Of a stretch of DNA of 64,000 nt, positions 16,553 to 24,684 are shown piece after piece. The DNA is taken from assembly GCF_016598615.1 (NCBI RefSeq), contig NZ_CP066831.1, positions 496,001 to 560,000 of the forward strand, written 5' to 3'. How positions within the stretch are numbered: the stretch's first letter is position 1; each line of letters begins with the position of its first letter. The position numbers and the translations under genes are program-made. The notes below the pieces were generated by a model. The model worked only from the letters and a program-made list of their open reading frames with translations. It did not search any database and was not told the DNA's origin. This DNA comes from Streptomyces liliifuscus. Lineage in GTDB: Bacteria; Actinomycetota; Actinomycetes; Streptomycetales; Streptomycetaceae.

Positions 16553-17341
16553 ATGTCAGGATCAGCGTCCCCCAGCTATCGCGAGCGCAACTCCACGGCC
16601 GACCGGGCCCTGGACATCCTGATGATGTTCGACGACACCCAACTTGTCATTTCCGGTAGCGCGGTCGCCGAGCGTCTGGGGGTCGCCCGTTCGACCGCCT
16701 ACCGATATCTGCAGTCCCTGGTGAGCAGCAGGTTCCTGGAGGAAGCTCCGGGCGGTGGGTTCCGGCTCGGGCTGCGTGTCCTGGAGATCGGCCGGCTGGC
16801 AAGGCGCAGCTACGGACTGTCCGAGATCGCTGTTCCGGCGATGACCGAACTGTCCGAGGACGTGTGCGAGACGGTGCTCCTGACACGTCGCGCCGGGGAC
16901 CTGGTCGTCTGCGTCGACTCCGCGGAGGCCGGCACACGGGCGGTACGCATCTCCTACGAGCGTGGCAGCACCCTCCCGCTCAACGCCGGTGCCTCCGCGC
17001 TCGTCCTGCTGGCTTGGATCCCGCAGGACGAGGCGCGCCGACTGCTGGAGGCGGCCGAACTGCGGCGTTTCACGCCGGCCACGCTCACCAACGTGGACAC
17101 TCTCATGGACCGGCTCGCACACATCCGTCGCGCCGGGTATTCCGTCACGCGCGGCGAACTCGATCCCGATGTGACGGGCGTAGCCGCACCGATCCGCAAC
17201 GACGAGCAGCAAGTGGTCGCTGCGGTGAGCGTCGCGGCGCTGGCCTCCAGGGTGTTTCCCGAAGCAGAGGCGGAACTGGCTCAGAAGGTGCTGACCACGG
17301 CCCAGAGGATCTCTGACCGTCTGGCCGCCGTCGGAGGTTGA
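16553..17341 (+). CDS. IclR-family regulator
   Basis: A 262-residue IclR-type regulator. The N-terminal winged helix (about residues 12-75) begins RALDILMMFDD and contains SAVAERLGVARSTAYRYLQ. The C-terminal effector domain shows ERGSTLPLNAGASALVLLA and the late AVSVAALASRVF segment. IclR proteins commonly control aromatic catabolism. A start at 16553 (ATG) is preferred; an in-frame GTG lies at 16544. It directly follows the FAH-family gene and converges on the symporter gene at 17433. It could control the lower pathway from 15656 onward or the neighbouring symporter. No operator was recognised for it. Confidence 0.88.
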   Translation: MSGSASPSYRERNSTADRALDILMMFDDTQLVISGSAVAERLGVARSTAYRYLQSLVSSRFLEEAPGGGFRLGLRVLEIGRLARRSYGLSEIAVPAMTELSEDVCETVLLTRRAGDLVVCVDSAEAGTRAVRISYERGSTLPLNAGASALVLLAWIPQDEARRLLEAAELRRFTPATLTNVDTLMDRLAHIRRAGYSVTRGELDPDVTGVAAPIRNDEQQVVAAVSVAALASRVFPEAEAELAQKVLTTAQRISDRLAAVGG

Positions 17342-17432
17342 GGACGCCGGGTCGCGCCCAACTCGGGGGCCGAGGCGATGGAAGTGGCCAGAGCCACCTC
17401 CTTCGCCTCCGGGTCGGCGTTGAACGAGTCGC

Positions 17433-19031
17433 TCAGGAGGCAGGCCGCATTGGCGCTGTCTCAGGGCGGCTGGCGTTCCGATGTCGTCCTGCCATGCTGG
17501 AAGCCCATCCTAGGAAGAAGGTTCCGGGGACGGAGATGAGGGCCGGGCTGATCTGATGCAACCGCGTGAAGTCGACGCCGGGGAAGAGCGCGGCAGGGAT
17601 TCCGGTAAATGAGGGTGACATCAAGTACAGGACGACCGTGAGCGCTGTTCCTCCGTACAGTGTCCACAGCAACCCCGTGCGGTTGTAGCCCTTCCAGAAA
17701 AAGGTGTACAGAAGAGCTGGCGCGACGACGGATGCGGCGATCGCGGCACTCACTGCGCCCAGGAATACCGTGGAGTGGTTACGCCACAGCACAGCTATCA
17801 GAATTCCCGAAGCGCCGAACAGGAAGGCGCTGGCCCGAGCTGCCAGCATTCCGTTCCGGAAATGCTGATCGTCGTCATCCCTAACGTTCTGGTAGATGTC
17901 CTTGGCTATCGCGCCCGCCGCAGCCACGGTGCTTCCTCCGACGACAGCGAGCACACTGAGGAAAACGGCGCAAGCGACTGCCGTGAACAGCGTTCCCCCG
18001 CTGCCCAGGTTGCGCGCCAGGAGCAACAAGGCGCCGTCCCCGTCTCCGCTTCCGGACGAGATCTTTCCTGCTCCCACCAGAGCGGAAGCACCCATGCCGA
18101 CAATGACGATTGCCGAGGAAAGCAGGGCAACGAGACATGTCGCGTACTTGACCGAGCGCCGCGCGGTGGCAGGATCCTTTGCGCCATGGATCCTGACCAG
18201 GACATGCGGCATACAGGCACTCCCCAAGATGAGGATGAATCGCTCTCCGACCCAATCGAAACGCGCCGCTGCCCCCGTTCCGTTCATCGTTCCGGAACTC
18301 AGATAGCCACCAGGCTTGGCGCTTCCGGAGTCCGCTTGCGCGAGGAGGGAGCCGAAGTCGCCGTGGAACTTGACGACAACCGCGAGAGCAGCCACAGCCA
18401 TGGCAACCAATACCACGACGGCGGCGAGGATGTGCACCGCCGTGAGTCCTTTGATACCGCTCAGCACTACACAGGTGACCATCAGACCACCGATGACCAC
18501 CGTGCAGACCTGCTGCACCCCCAGACCCGAAAACCCGAGCAGATCTGCGGTCAGTCTGCCCGCGGCGATGAGCTGAACGACCAGAAATGGGCCGGCTATG
18601 GCCAGGGTGGTCACGGCCGCGGCGACACGCGGCGCAGTTCCCGAACCCGGGATCGAGAATATGTCTCCGAGAGTCTGGGCGTTGCGCAGCCGGATTGGTC
18701 GCGCCAGCACGACCAGGAGGCCGAAGGACAGAAGGACGTTCGTGGCATCCATTATTCCGTCGAAACCGAAGGTTGCCACCGTGGCGGTGCTATTGAGTAG
18801 CAGCGGTGCCGACACAAAGCTGCCCGCTATCGCCAGACCGCTCACCAGCGGAGAATGCCTGCCGCCTCCTACATAGAATTCTTTCGGAGTGTCCGATTCG
18901 AGACCGGAAAAGACAGACAGGAAAAGAGTGATCGCGATGAACAATAGAAAGACGGTTATGATGGGCAAGTTTTCGTGAGTGTCCGTTGCCAGCGAGACGT
19001 CCAGATTGTTCACCACGCTTTTTCCTCGCAT
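17433..19031 (-). CDS. Sodium:solute symporter (SSS family)
   Basis: A 532-residue membrane protein with about 13 hydrophobic segments. Family features are EFYVGGGRHSPLVSGLAIAG near the start, FGLLVVLARPIRLRNAQTLGD, and VHILAAVVVLVAMAV. The nearest functional group is acetate/pyruvate-type symporters (ActP, MctC), which import monocarboxylates with sodium or protons. The ATG at 19031 has GAGGAAG upstream and overlaps by 22 bases the end of a small membrane protein gene, an arrangement known for DUF485/SSS pairs. Base composition is visibly less GC-rich than in the flanking genes, suggesting separate ancestry. The substrate is uncertain; a small carboxylate is likely. Confidence 0.85.
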   Translation of the reverse strand: MRGKSVVNNLDVSLATDTHENLPIITVFLLFIAITLFLSVFSGLESDTPKEFYVGGGRHSPLVSGLAIAGSFVSAPLLLNSTATVATFGFDGIMDATNVLLSFGLLVVLARPIRLRNAQTLGDIFSIPGSGTAPRVAAAVTTLAIAGPFLVVQLIAAGRLTADLLGFSGLGVQQVCTVVIGGLMVTCVVLSGIKGLTAVHILAAVVVLVAMAVAALAVVVKFHGDFGSLLAQADSGSAKPGGYLSSGTMNGTGAAARFDWVGERFILILGSACMPHVLVRIHGAKDPATARRSVKYATCLVALLSSAIVIVGMGASALVGAGKISSGSGDGDGALLLLARNLGSGGTLFTAVACAVFLSVLAVVGGSTVAAAGAIAKDIYQNVRDDDDQHFRNGMLAARASAFLFGASGILIAVLWRNHSTVFLGAVSAAIAASVVAPALLYTFFWKGYNRTGLLWTLYGGTALTVVLYLMSPSFTGIPAALFPGVDFTRLHQISPALISVPGTFFLGWASSMAGRHRNASRPETAPMRPAS

Positions 19032-19309
19032 CTACTTCCTCTGTCGAAGCGATGCACGGTTGCCAGGAGGAGTGCCACCTGAGTGAGGCAGAGGAGAATC
19101 CCCAAGGGCATACCTGATGTGCCGAAGGTCCGAATCTCCGGCAGTTTACCGATCGTTCCAAAAATGATCTCAACTACGAGGAGTGCGATGTTGGGGGCCA
19201 GGTATTTTCTCTCCAGACTCCACTTCTTGCGAGTAGCGCTGCGTACGCCGGAAGAATGCTTCGATACGGGGTTCTCCTGCGATGATCGCAGGTGAAAGCC
19301 TTCTTGCAT
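19010..19309 (-). CDS. Small membrane protein, DUF485-like symporter partner
   Basis: A 99-residue protein with two hydrophobic segments (about 45-60 and 72-88) and a charged N-terminal region. Small DUF485-type proteins are commonly encoded just before SSS symporters such as ActP, and the 22-base overlap with the symporter gene fits a coupled pair. The ATG at 19309 has GGAGA nine bases upstream; longer in-frame starts give an unconvincing Arg-rich leader. The sequence similarity to DUF485 is weak by eye, so the call rests mainly on size, topology and position. Confidence 0.6.
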   Translation of the reverse strand: MQEGFHLRSSQENPVSKHSSGVRSATRKKWSLERKYLAPNIALLVVEIIFGTIGKLPEIRTFGTSGMPLGILLCLTQVALLLATVHRFDRGSRCEEKAW

Positions 19310-19592
19310 GGGATATCTCCACGCGGGGGTATGGGGGCGGTCGGCTGAAGGCACGACCAGGGAGCGGTGTGGCGCCCACAGTGTCGGCTCAGACCGCTGA
19401 TGCAAGCGTTGACGATACCGCAAGACGAGCACATGTCCTCTTAATCGATACACATGTTTCGTAAAGTAAGACAGTGCGCGACTCTGAGAGGAGGGGCAGA
19501 GCGCCGGCCCGGTCGCGTGACACCGTTTCGCGCTGCGGGCGCTGACTCACAGGACCGGAACGGCGCCGGCACAGATGCCCTTCGTGCAGCCG

Positions 19593-19800
19593 CCTGACGG
19601 CTCGGCAACGGCCAGATCGTCCTCATGCACGACTGGTCCGCCAACACGCGGGCCGCGACACCCTGTTGGGCATTCCAGTCCGCCCGGGCGCGCCCCTGCC
19701 AACCGCGTGGCCATCGACCCCTCTGGGCCTCCCGACGGCGAGAACGGACGCCGCGCAGCCGGCCTGAACCCAACACCCCCACGCACGTAAGGAGATCCGA
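19593..19800 (+). pseudogene. Possible polysaccharide deacetylase fragment
   Basis: From 19601 the sequence reads LGNGQIVLMHDWSANTRAAT, resembling the end of secreted polysaccharide deacetylase/xylanase proteins (G-x-GQIVLMHD-x-x-ANT-x-AAIP). The reading then shifts frame and continues as IDPSGPPDGENGRRAAG. No start, catalytic domain or signal peptide remains. Only the C-terminal 60 or so residues are represented. The call is from motif memory and would need a translated search. Confidence 0.35.
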
Positions 19801-19968
19801 GACTCAGTCCCCAACTGTTGTGATGGCGAGCCTTGTTGACGCCCGACCGGGCACGGAGGCGATCAAACATGCCATGTCTAGGCCTCGAAAAGACTGCACA
19901 ATACGCCTTATAACGCGCAAAGTTCCCTCCGTGATCGGCTTTTCATCCCTCCAAACGGTTGACAGTCC

Positions 19969-20001
19969 GGTGTTACGTGCCCGAACTTCATGCGTAACAC
20001 C
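19969..20001. promoter_or_regulatory. Inverted repeat upstream of fucosidase gene
   Basis: GGTGTTACG (19969-19977) and CGTAACACC (19993-20001) are perfect 9-base inverted repeats with 15 bases between. A TTGACA hexamer lies just before (19959-19964). This looks like an operator overlapping a promoter about 170 bases upstream of the GH29 gene; the cognate regulator is unknown. Confidence 0.5.
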
Positions 20002-20171
20002 TGGTGCTTGAGACGCGTGAGTGTCGCGGCGTCTGTGTGCTTTCTCCGTACCAAGGATGTCCTCATGCACTTTGGCGGGCATGCGCTGTCCTTTTCCCCG
20101 CAGCTGGAGAGGTTTCGGCCCTCTTCTGAACAGTCCTACGCGGCTGGAGCCACACAACTGGGAGTGAGAGC

Positions 20172-22115
20172 ATGTCGCCAGGAAGTCTGTCCCGCCGTAC
20201 GCTGCTCGGGGCCGCCGGCGCCGCTGCCGCCGCGACCGCGCTGCCCGTCGTCCCCGCCTTCTCGGGCCTGGTGTCCGAGGCGGTGGCCGCCGACCCCCAG
20301 ACCAATCTGAACGACATGGTGGACATGCGGTTCGGCATGTTCAACCACTTCAACATGGGCACGTTCACCGACGAGGAGTGGGCCGCCCCGAACCAGAACC
20401 CCGCCCTCTTCGCCCCCACGGCCGTGGACTGTGCGCAGTGGGCGGCCGCCGCCGCGGCGTCGAAGATGAGCTACGGCGTGCTGACGACCAAGCACCACGA
20501 CGGCTTCTGCCTCTGGCCGACCGCGTACAACGACTACAACGTCGCCAACAGCTCCTACAAGCAGGACATCGTCGCCCAGTACGTCGACGCGTTCCGGACC
20601 AAGGGCCTGAAGGTGGGCCTGTACTTCTCGATCTGGGACCGCACCTACAGCGTGCAGGCGTACGACACCCGGCACGGCGTCGCCGCCGACCAGACGATCC
20701 AGCCCGGTGATCTCACCTACATGCTGAACCAGATCACCGAACTGCTGACCGACTACGGCACCATCGACATGTTCATCACCGATGGCTACGCGTGGCAGAT
20801 GGGCCAGCAGGCCGTCTCGTACCAGCGGATACGCGAGCACGTGAAATCGCTCCAGCCGGACATCGTCATGATCGACCACGGTGGGTTGTCGGTACCGTTC
20901 CTCGGCGACGCGATCTACTTCGAGGAACCGCTGGGCATCACCTCGCCGACCGGAAACACCTACGCCTCCATGCAGGGGCAGACGATCAGCAACGGGTGGT
21001 TCTGGCATCCGTCGACCCCGACGGAAGGCCTGATGAGCAAGGCCTCCATCCTGGCCCACCTGACCGACCTGGAACCGAAGTACACCTCGTTCATCCTCAA
21101 CTGCCCGCCCAACCGCAACGGCAAGCTGGACACCAACGTGGTCGCGCGGCTCGCCGAGGTCGGGGCAGCATGGAGCCCCGACACTTCCAGGGCGCCCTTG
21201 CCGACGCAGATGGCACGCGCTGAGCACCCCGTGACTCCCGTCAGCGCTTACGCCACCGGATTCCATACCGGCGAGGGCCCGATGAACGCGATCGACGGGC
21301 TGAGCGACAAAGGCTTCGAGACCTGTTGGTCGACATGGGGACAGTCCCCGTCCCTGCCTCACTCGATCACCATCGACCTGGGCGGAGTATGGAGCAACGT
21401 CTCGACCCTGGAGTACCTGCCCAAGCAGTGGAACCGCAGCAACTCCACTGACGGAGACATCACTTCGTACACCATCTCCACGAGCGCCGACGGCACGACC
21501 TTCACCCAGGTCGCCACCGGTTCCTGGACCGGCGACCATGTCACCAAGGTGGCCGAGTGGAGCGCCAGGAATGTTGGATTCGTGCGGATTCAGGCCACCT
21601 CCGGCACTGGCGGATACGTCAACATGGGCGGCATCCGGATCGGCGGCAGAACCGCCGAGCCAACCCTGTTGTCGCGTGTCCTACCGGGCAACGCAACCGT
21701 CTATCGCCTGGTCAACCGCAACAGCGGCCAGGTAGCCGATGTGCGCGGGAACGGAACCGCCAATGGCACCGGCATCCTCCAGTGGCCCTGGCTGAACCAG
21801 GCCAACCAGAAGTGGACCTTCGCCTCCACCGGTGACGGCTACTTCAAGATCAAGAGCGTCAGCAGCGGCAAACTCATGGAAGTGGCCGGCCTCTCACGTG
21901 CAGACGGCGGCAAGGTTGGCATCTGGTCGGACGACAGCGTTTTCCAACAGCACTGGGCGGTGACGCCCACGGGTGACGGCTACTACTACCTCACCAACCG
22001 GCTCAGCGGACTGTCACTCAACGTCCACGGCGCCTCCACCGCCAACGGTGCCGACATCGAGCAGGAGACGTACAACCGGGCCTCCCAGCAGGAGTGGCAG
22101 ATCATCGCCGTGTGA
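20172..22115 (+). CDS. Secreted GH29 alpha-L-fucosidase with discoidin and RICIN domains
   Basis: A 647-residue secreted enzyme. A twin-arginine signal (SRRTLLGAAGAAAAATALP) covers residues 1-40. The GH29 catalytic barrel spans about 45-345, with the family stretches FGMFNHFNMGTFTDEEW, LTTKHHDGFCLW and VGLYFSIWD; D204 in MFITDGYAW is the candidate nucleophile. A discoidin/F5-8C (CBM32-like) domain follows at about 350-490 and a RICIN-type beta-trefoil at about 505-647. It would release L-fucose from glycans outside the cell. ATG at 20172 with GGGAGTGAGAG upstream. Its RICIN domain is clearly different from the two near-identical ones encoded downstream. Confidence 0.9.
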   Translation: MSPGSLSRRTLLGAAGAAAAATALPVVPAFSGLVSEAVAADPQTNLNDMVDMRFGMFNHFNMGTFTDEEWAAPNQNPALFAPTAVDCAQWAAAAAASKMSYGVLTTKHHDGFCLWPTAYNDYNVANSSYKQDIVAQYVDAFRTKGLKVGLYFSIWDRTYSVQAYDTRHGVAADQTIQPGDLTYMLNQITELLTDYGTIDMFITDGYAWQMGQQAVSYQRIREHVKSLQPDIVMIDHGGLSVPFLGDAIYFEEPLGITSPTGNTYASMQGQTISNGWFWHPSTPTEGLMSKASILAHLTDLEPKYTSFILNCPPNRNGKLDTNVVARLAEVGAAWSPDTSRAPLPTQMARAEHPVTPVSAYATGFHTGEGPMNAIDGLSDKGFETCWSTWGQSPSLPHSITIDLGGVWSNVSTLEYLPKQWNRSNSTDGDITSYTISTSADGTTFTQVATGSWTGDHVTKVAEWSARNVGFVRIQATSGTGGYVNMGGIRIGGRTAEPTLLSRVLPGNATVYRLVNRNSGQVADVRGNGTANGTGILQWPWLNQANQKWTFASTGDGYFKIKSVSSGKLMEVAGLSRADGGKVGIWSDDSVFQQHWAVTPTGDGYYYLTNRLSGLSLNVHGASTANGADIEQETYNRASQQEWQIIAV

Positions 22116-22249
22116 TGCATCGATTCGATCACTCCGTCGCAAGTCGACGTGCGATGAGCCGACGGGATTGAGGTCACCGACGGCAGCGGGATCGGCGCCG
22201 TCGCAAGAGGCCTGGTCGGGCAGCGCCCATCCTCTCCTTTCCGCAGGGT

Positions 22250-22666
22250 CGTCCCGGAGAGCAGGGCTTCGCCTGAGCCCAGGTACGCCCTCAACCAGCG
22301 CTCGGTGTTGCTCACGTGCAGCAGTACCGCGGCCTGGCTGAGGGCGGCGTCATGGGTGGACAGTGCGTCAAAAATCGCCTCGTGCTCTGCGAGGGTGCGA
22401 CCTGCGGCCCGGGGGTCGACCAGACCGCGCCAGATGCGGGCACGCAGCGTGCGGCCGGAGACTGCCTCCAGGAGAGTGAGCAACGTTTCGTTGCCCGTGG
22501 CCGAGACGACGGCGCGGTGGAAGGCCGCGTCGTGCGCGTTGAGCCGGGCGAGGTTGCGGGACAGGCCCAGCTGTGCGGCCAGGTCCGGCTCGAGAGGAAG
22601 CTTCGAGCCCGGAGGCAGGGCACCGGTCCGGATCAGCTCACGTATCTGCTCGATGGCCTTGTCCAT
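22250..22666 (-). pseudogene. GntR/FCD-family regulator with internal deletion
   Basis: The first about 38 residues are the GntR winged-helix start (MDKAIEQIRELIRTGALPP, then AAQLGLSRN). The frame then jumps directly to the C-terminal part of an FCD domain (LNAHDAAFHRAVVSATGNE, LRARIWRGLVD, AEHEAIFDALS, LLHVSNTERWLRAYL). Roughly 100 residues in the middle, including the recognition wing and several metal-binding positions of FCD, are missing. The frame stays open past the family end to 21986, so the normal stop is also lost. This is best read as an inactivated regulator, perhaps once controlling the adjacent carbohydrate genes. Confidence 0.75.
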
Positions 22667-22675
22667 CGAAGACAA

Positions 22676-22826
22676 CGCGAGCTCCTTCCGTGACCGTCTC
22701 AGCGGGCGCGTCCGACCCGATCAGGTCCTGAGCGCGAAGATCACCCCAGAGACCTTCTGGGACGTGCCGACGACGTGCGGATCCCTCCGGTCATGTACGA
22801 CCTCCCGGCGACTGATGGCATCGCGT
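22676..22826. other. Gap upstream of the broken regulator
   Basis: No gene or clear promoter is recognisable here. The only structured element nearby is the terminator hairpin at 22827-22860. Confidence 0.4.
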
Positions 22827-22860
22827 CTTCGCCCCGCTCACGCCGGTGAGCGGGGCGAAG
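22827..22860 (-). terminator. Strong hairpin after ThuA/DUF1080 gene
   Basis: Perfect 15-bp arms (CTTCGCCCCGCTCAC at 22827-22841 and its complement at 22846-22860) with a four-base loop GCCG. It lies about 50 bases beyond the stop codon at 22910 of the minus-strand gene. Confidence 0.8.
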
Positions 22861-22909
22861 TCATCAAGAAGGGCGCTGGTTCAACGCACCGTGGCAGTCA
22901 GTCAGTTCG

Positions 22910-24667
22910 TCACGGCAGGGTCCATTTCTGGTTGGCGTTGGTGTGGCAGGTCCACAGATGGACCGCGGTTCCGTCGTTCCAGGTGCCGCCCGAGGCGTCC
23001 AGGCACTTGCCGGACTGCGGGTTGCGGACCGTGCCGTCCGACTGAGCCGCCCACGTCTGCGCGCCCGAACCGTTGCACGTCCAGAGCTGGATCCTCGTAC
23101 CGTCCGCGCTGCCTCCCTCGGACACGTCCAGGCACTTGCCCAGTGCCCGCAACGTGCCGTCACCGGAAACCGTCCACTTCTGCGCCCCGGACCCGTTGCA
23201 CGTCCAGATCTGCACCTTCGTACCGTCGGCCGTCTGGGCGTTGTCGATGTCCAGGCACTTGCCGTTCACACCCTTCACCTCACCCGAGCGGGAGCCGGGA
23301 TCCTGGCCGCCGGCGCGCTTGACGCGGATGTTGCGGAAGGACACGTCGTCGCCGTCGCCGTGGTTCTGGATGCCGATGTGCCCCTGTCGCAGACTCCGTA
23401 CGGGGTCGGTGTTGGTGAAGTCGTTGATCTTCCGGCCGTTGAGGAAGATCTCCAACCGCTCGCCGGTGACCCGGAGTTCGTAGGTGTTCCACTCCCCCGG
23501 CGGATTCAGCGCCGCGTCCCGTGCGGCGATGTCCGCCGACTTGAAGCCGTAGACGGAGCCCGTCGTGCGGTCGGCGGCGTCCGTGGCGTCGATCTGGATC
23601 TCGTAGCCGTTGTTCACCGCCGTCCACGGGTCGTCGGAGGCCGGGAAGCCGATGAAGACACCGGAGTTGTCGTCCCCGGCCATCCTCCAGTCGAGCTTGA
23701 GGGAGTAGTCGCCGGTGAACTCCTGGGCGTTGTACCAGAACAGCCCCATCCCGCCGACGGAGGTGAGGGTGCCGTCCGCGAGGCTGAACTGCCCCGGACC
23801 GGCCTGCTTCCAGCCGCTGGTGGACGAGCCGTTGAACAGCGATGTGTAGCCGGTCTCCGGCCGGCAGTCCGCGTCGGTCATCCCGGCGGCCCAGCGGATG
23901 CCGCCGAGCAGGTGGCGACGGAAGGCGGGCTCGGCGTACGACTCGTCGGTGTGCCCGCCGCCGGTGTAGAAGGCCCTGCCGCCCTGGTAGTCCTTGCACC
24001 AGGCGATCGGATGGTCGCCGGACATGTTCCCGCCCGAGTAGCTGGACTCGTCGAGCGAGGCCAGGACGTGGGCGGTGGTGCGCGGGTTGGTGCGATAGTT
24101 GTACCACTCGTCGGTGCGCTGCCAGGTGCTGCCCAGATGGGCGGTGGCGTCGTGCGCCCGGTCCTCCACCTTGACCGTGGCGGACTGGATGGCCGGATGC
24201 GAGTGGAAGAGCGCACCGGCCAGGCCCTCGTAGAACGGCCAGTCGTACTCGGTGTCGGCGGCGGCGTGGATGCCGACGTATCCGCCGCCGCCCTGGACGT
24301 ACTGCTCGAAGGCCGTCTGCTGGGCGGAGTTCAGCACGTCGCCCGTCGTCGACAGGAACACGACGCTCTTGTACTGGGCGAGATTGCCGGTCGTGAAGGT
24401 CCCCGCGTCCTCGGTCGCGTCCACGGTGAAGTTGTTCGCGGTGCCCAGGCCGCGCAGCGTCTCGATGCCCTTCTCGATCGAGGAGTGGCGGAAGCCCGCC
24501 GTCTTGGAGAAGACAAGGATCTTGTACGCGGGGTCGGCCGCCGCGACCGGTCGTGTTTCGGCGGTGACGGACTGGCTCACCGCTGCGGGCAGCGCCGCGG
24601 CCTGCGGGGCCAGACAGAGCGCGGCTCCGACGAACAGGCCGAGGGCCGCTTTCAAGTAGGTACGCAT
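22910..24667 (-). CDS. Secreted ThuA-like / DUF1080 / RICIN protein
   Basis: A 585-residue secreted protein. A signal peptide (about 1-28, ending near QAAALPAAV) is followed by a ThuA-like glutamine-amidotransferase-fold domain (about 47-265; starts YKILVFSKTAGFRHSSIEKG, has YVGIHAAADTEYDWPFYEG and WCKDYQGGRAFYTGGGH). A DUF1080/3-keto-disaccharide hydrolase domain (about 275-455; GLFWYNAQEFTGDYSLKLDW, GVFIGFP) and a RICIN beta-trefoil (about 460-585) follow. ThuA and DUF1080 proteins act in 3-keto-sugar metabolism. The ATG at 24667 has GGAGGGAGGAG upstream. It lies 17 bases downstream of the dehydrogenase gene, so the two form an operon, and their RICIN ends are near-identical. Confidence 0.9.
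   Translation of the reverse strand: MRTYLKAALGLFVGAALCLAPQAAALPAAVSQSVTAETRPVAAADPAYKILVFSKTAGFRHSSIEKGIETLRGLGTANNFTVDATEDAGTFTTGNLAQYKSVVFLSTTGDVLNSAQQTAFEQYVQGGGGYVGIHAAADTEYDWPFYEGLAGALFHSHPAIQSATVKVEDRAHDATAHLGSTWQRTDEWYNYRTNPRTTAHVLASLDESSYSGGNMSGDHPIAWCKDYQGGRAFYTGGGHTDESYAEPAFRRHLLGGIRWAAGMTDADCRPETGYTSLFNGSSTSGWKQAGPGQFSLADGTLTSVGGMGLFWYNAQEFTGDYSLKLDWRMAGDDNSGVFIGFPASDDPWTAVNNGYEIQIDATDAADRTTGSVYGFKSADIAARDAALNPPGEWNTYELRVTGERLEIFLNGRKINDFTNTDPVRSLRQGHIGIQNHGDGDDVSFRNIRVKRAGGQDPGSRSGEVKGVNGKCLDIDNAQTADGTKVQIWTCNGSGAQKWTVSGDGTLRALGKCLDVSEGGSADGTRIQLWTCNGSGAQTWAAQSDGTVRNPQSGKCLDASGGTWNDGTAVHLWTCHTNANQKWTLP
22912..23292 (-). repeat. RICIN-coding direct repeat, copy A
   Basis: This 381-base segment is nearly identical, without gaps, to 24687-25067. 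It encodes the last 125 or so residues of the ThuA/DUF1080 protein, including three KCLD-x-(n)-QxW trefoil units. About six residue differences are visible between copies. Confidence 0.9.
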
Positions 24668-24684
24668 GGTCGGTCTCCTCCCTC

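Larger units (their letters stand above)
19310..20171. other. Long non-coding stretch with gene debris
   Basis: These 862 bases hold the promoter region of the symporter pair, a decayed deacetylase-like fragment (listed separately), a 9-bp inverted repeat with a TTGACA hexamer near 19959-20001, and the leader of the fucosidase gene. I see no other convincing coding region. Confidence 0.6.
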
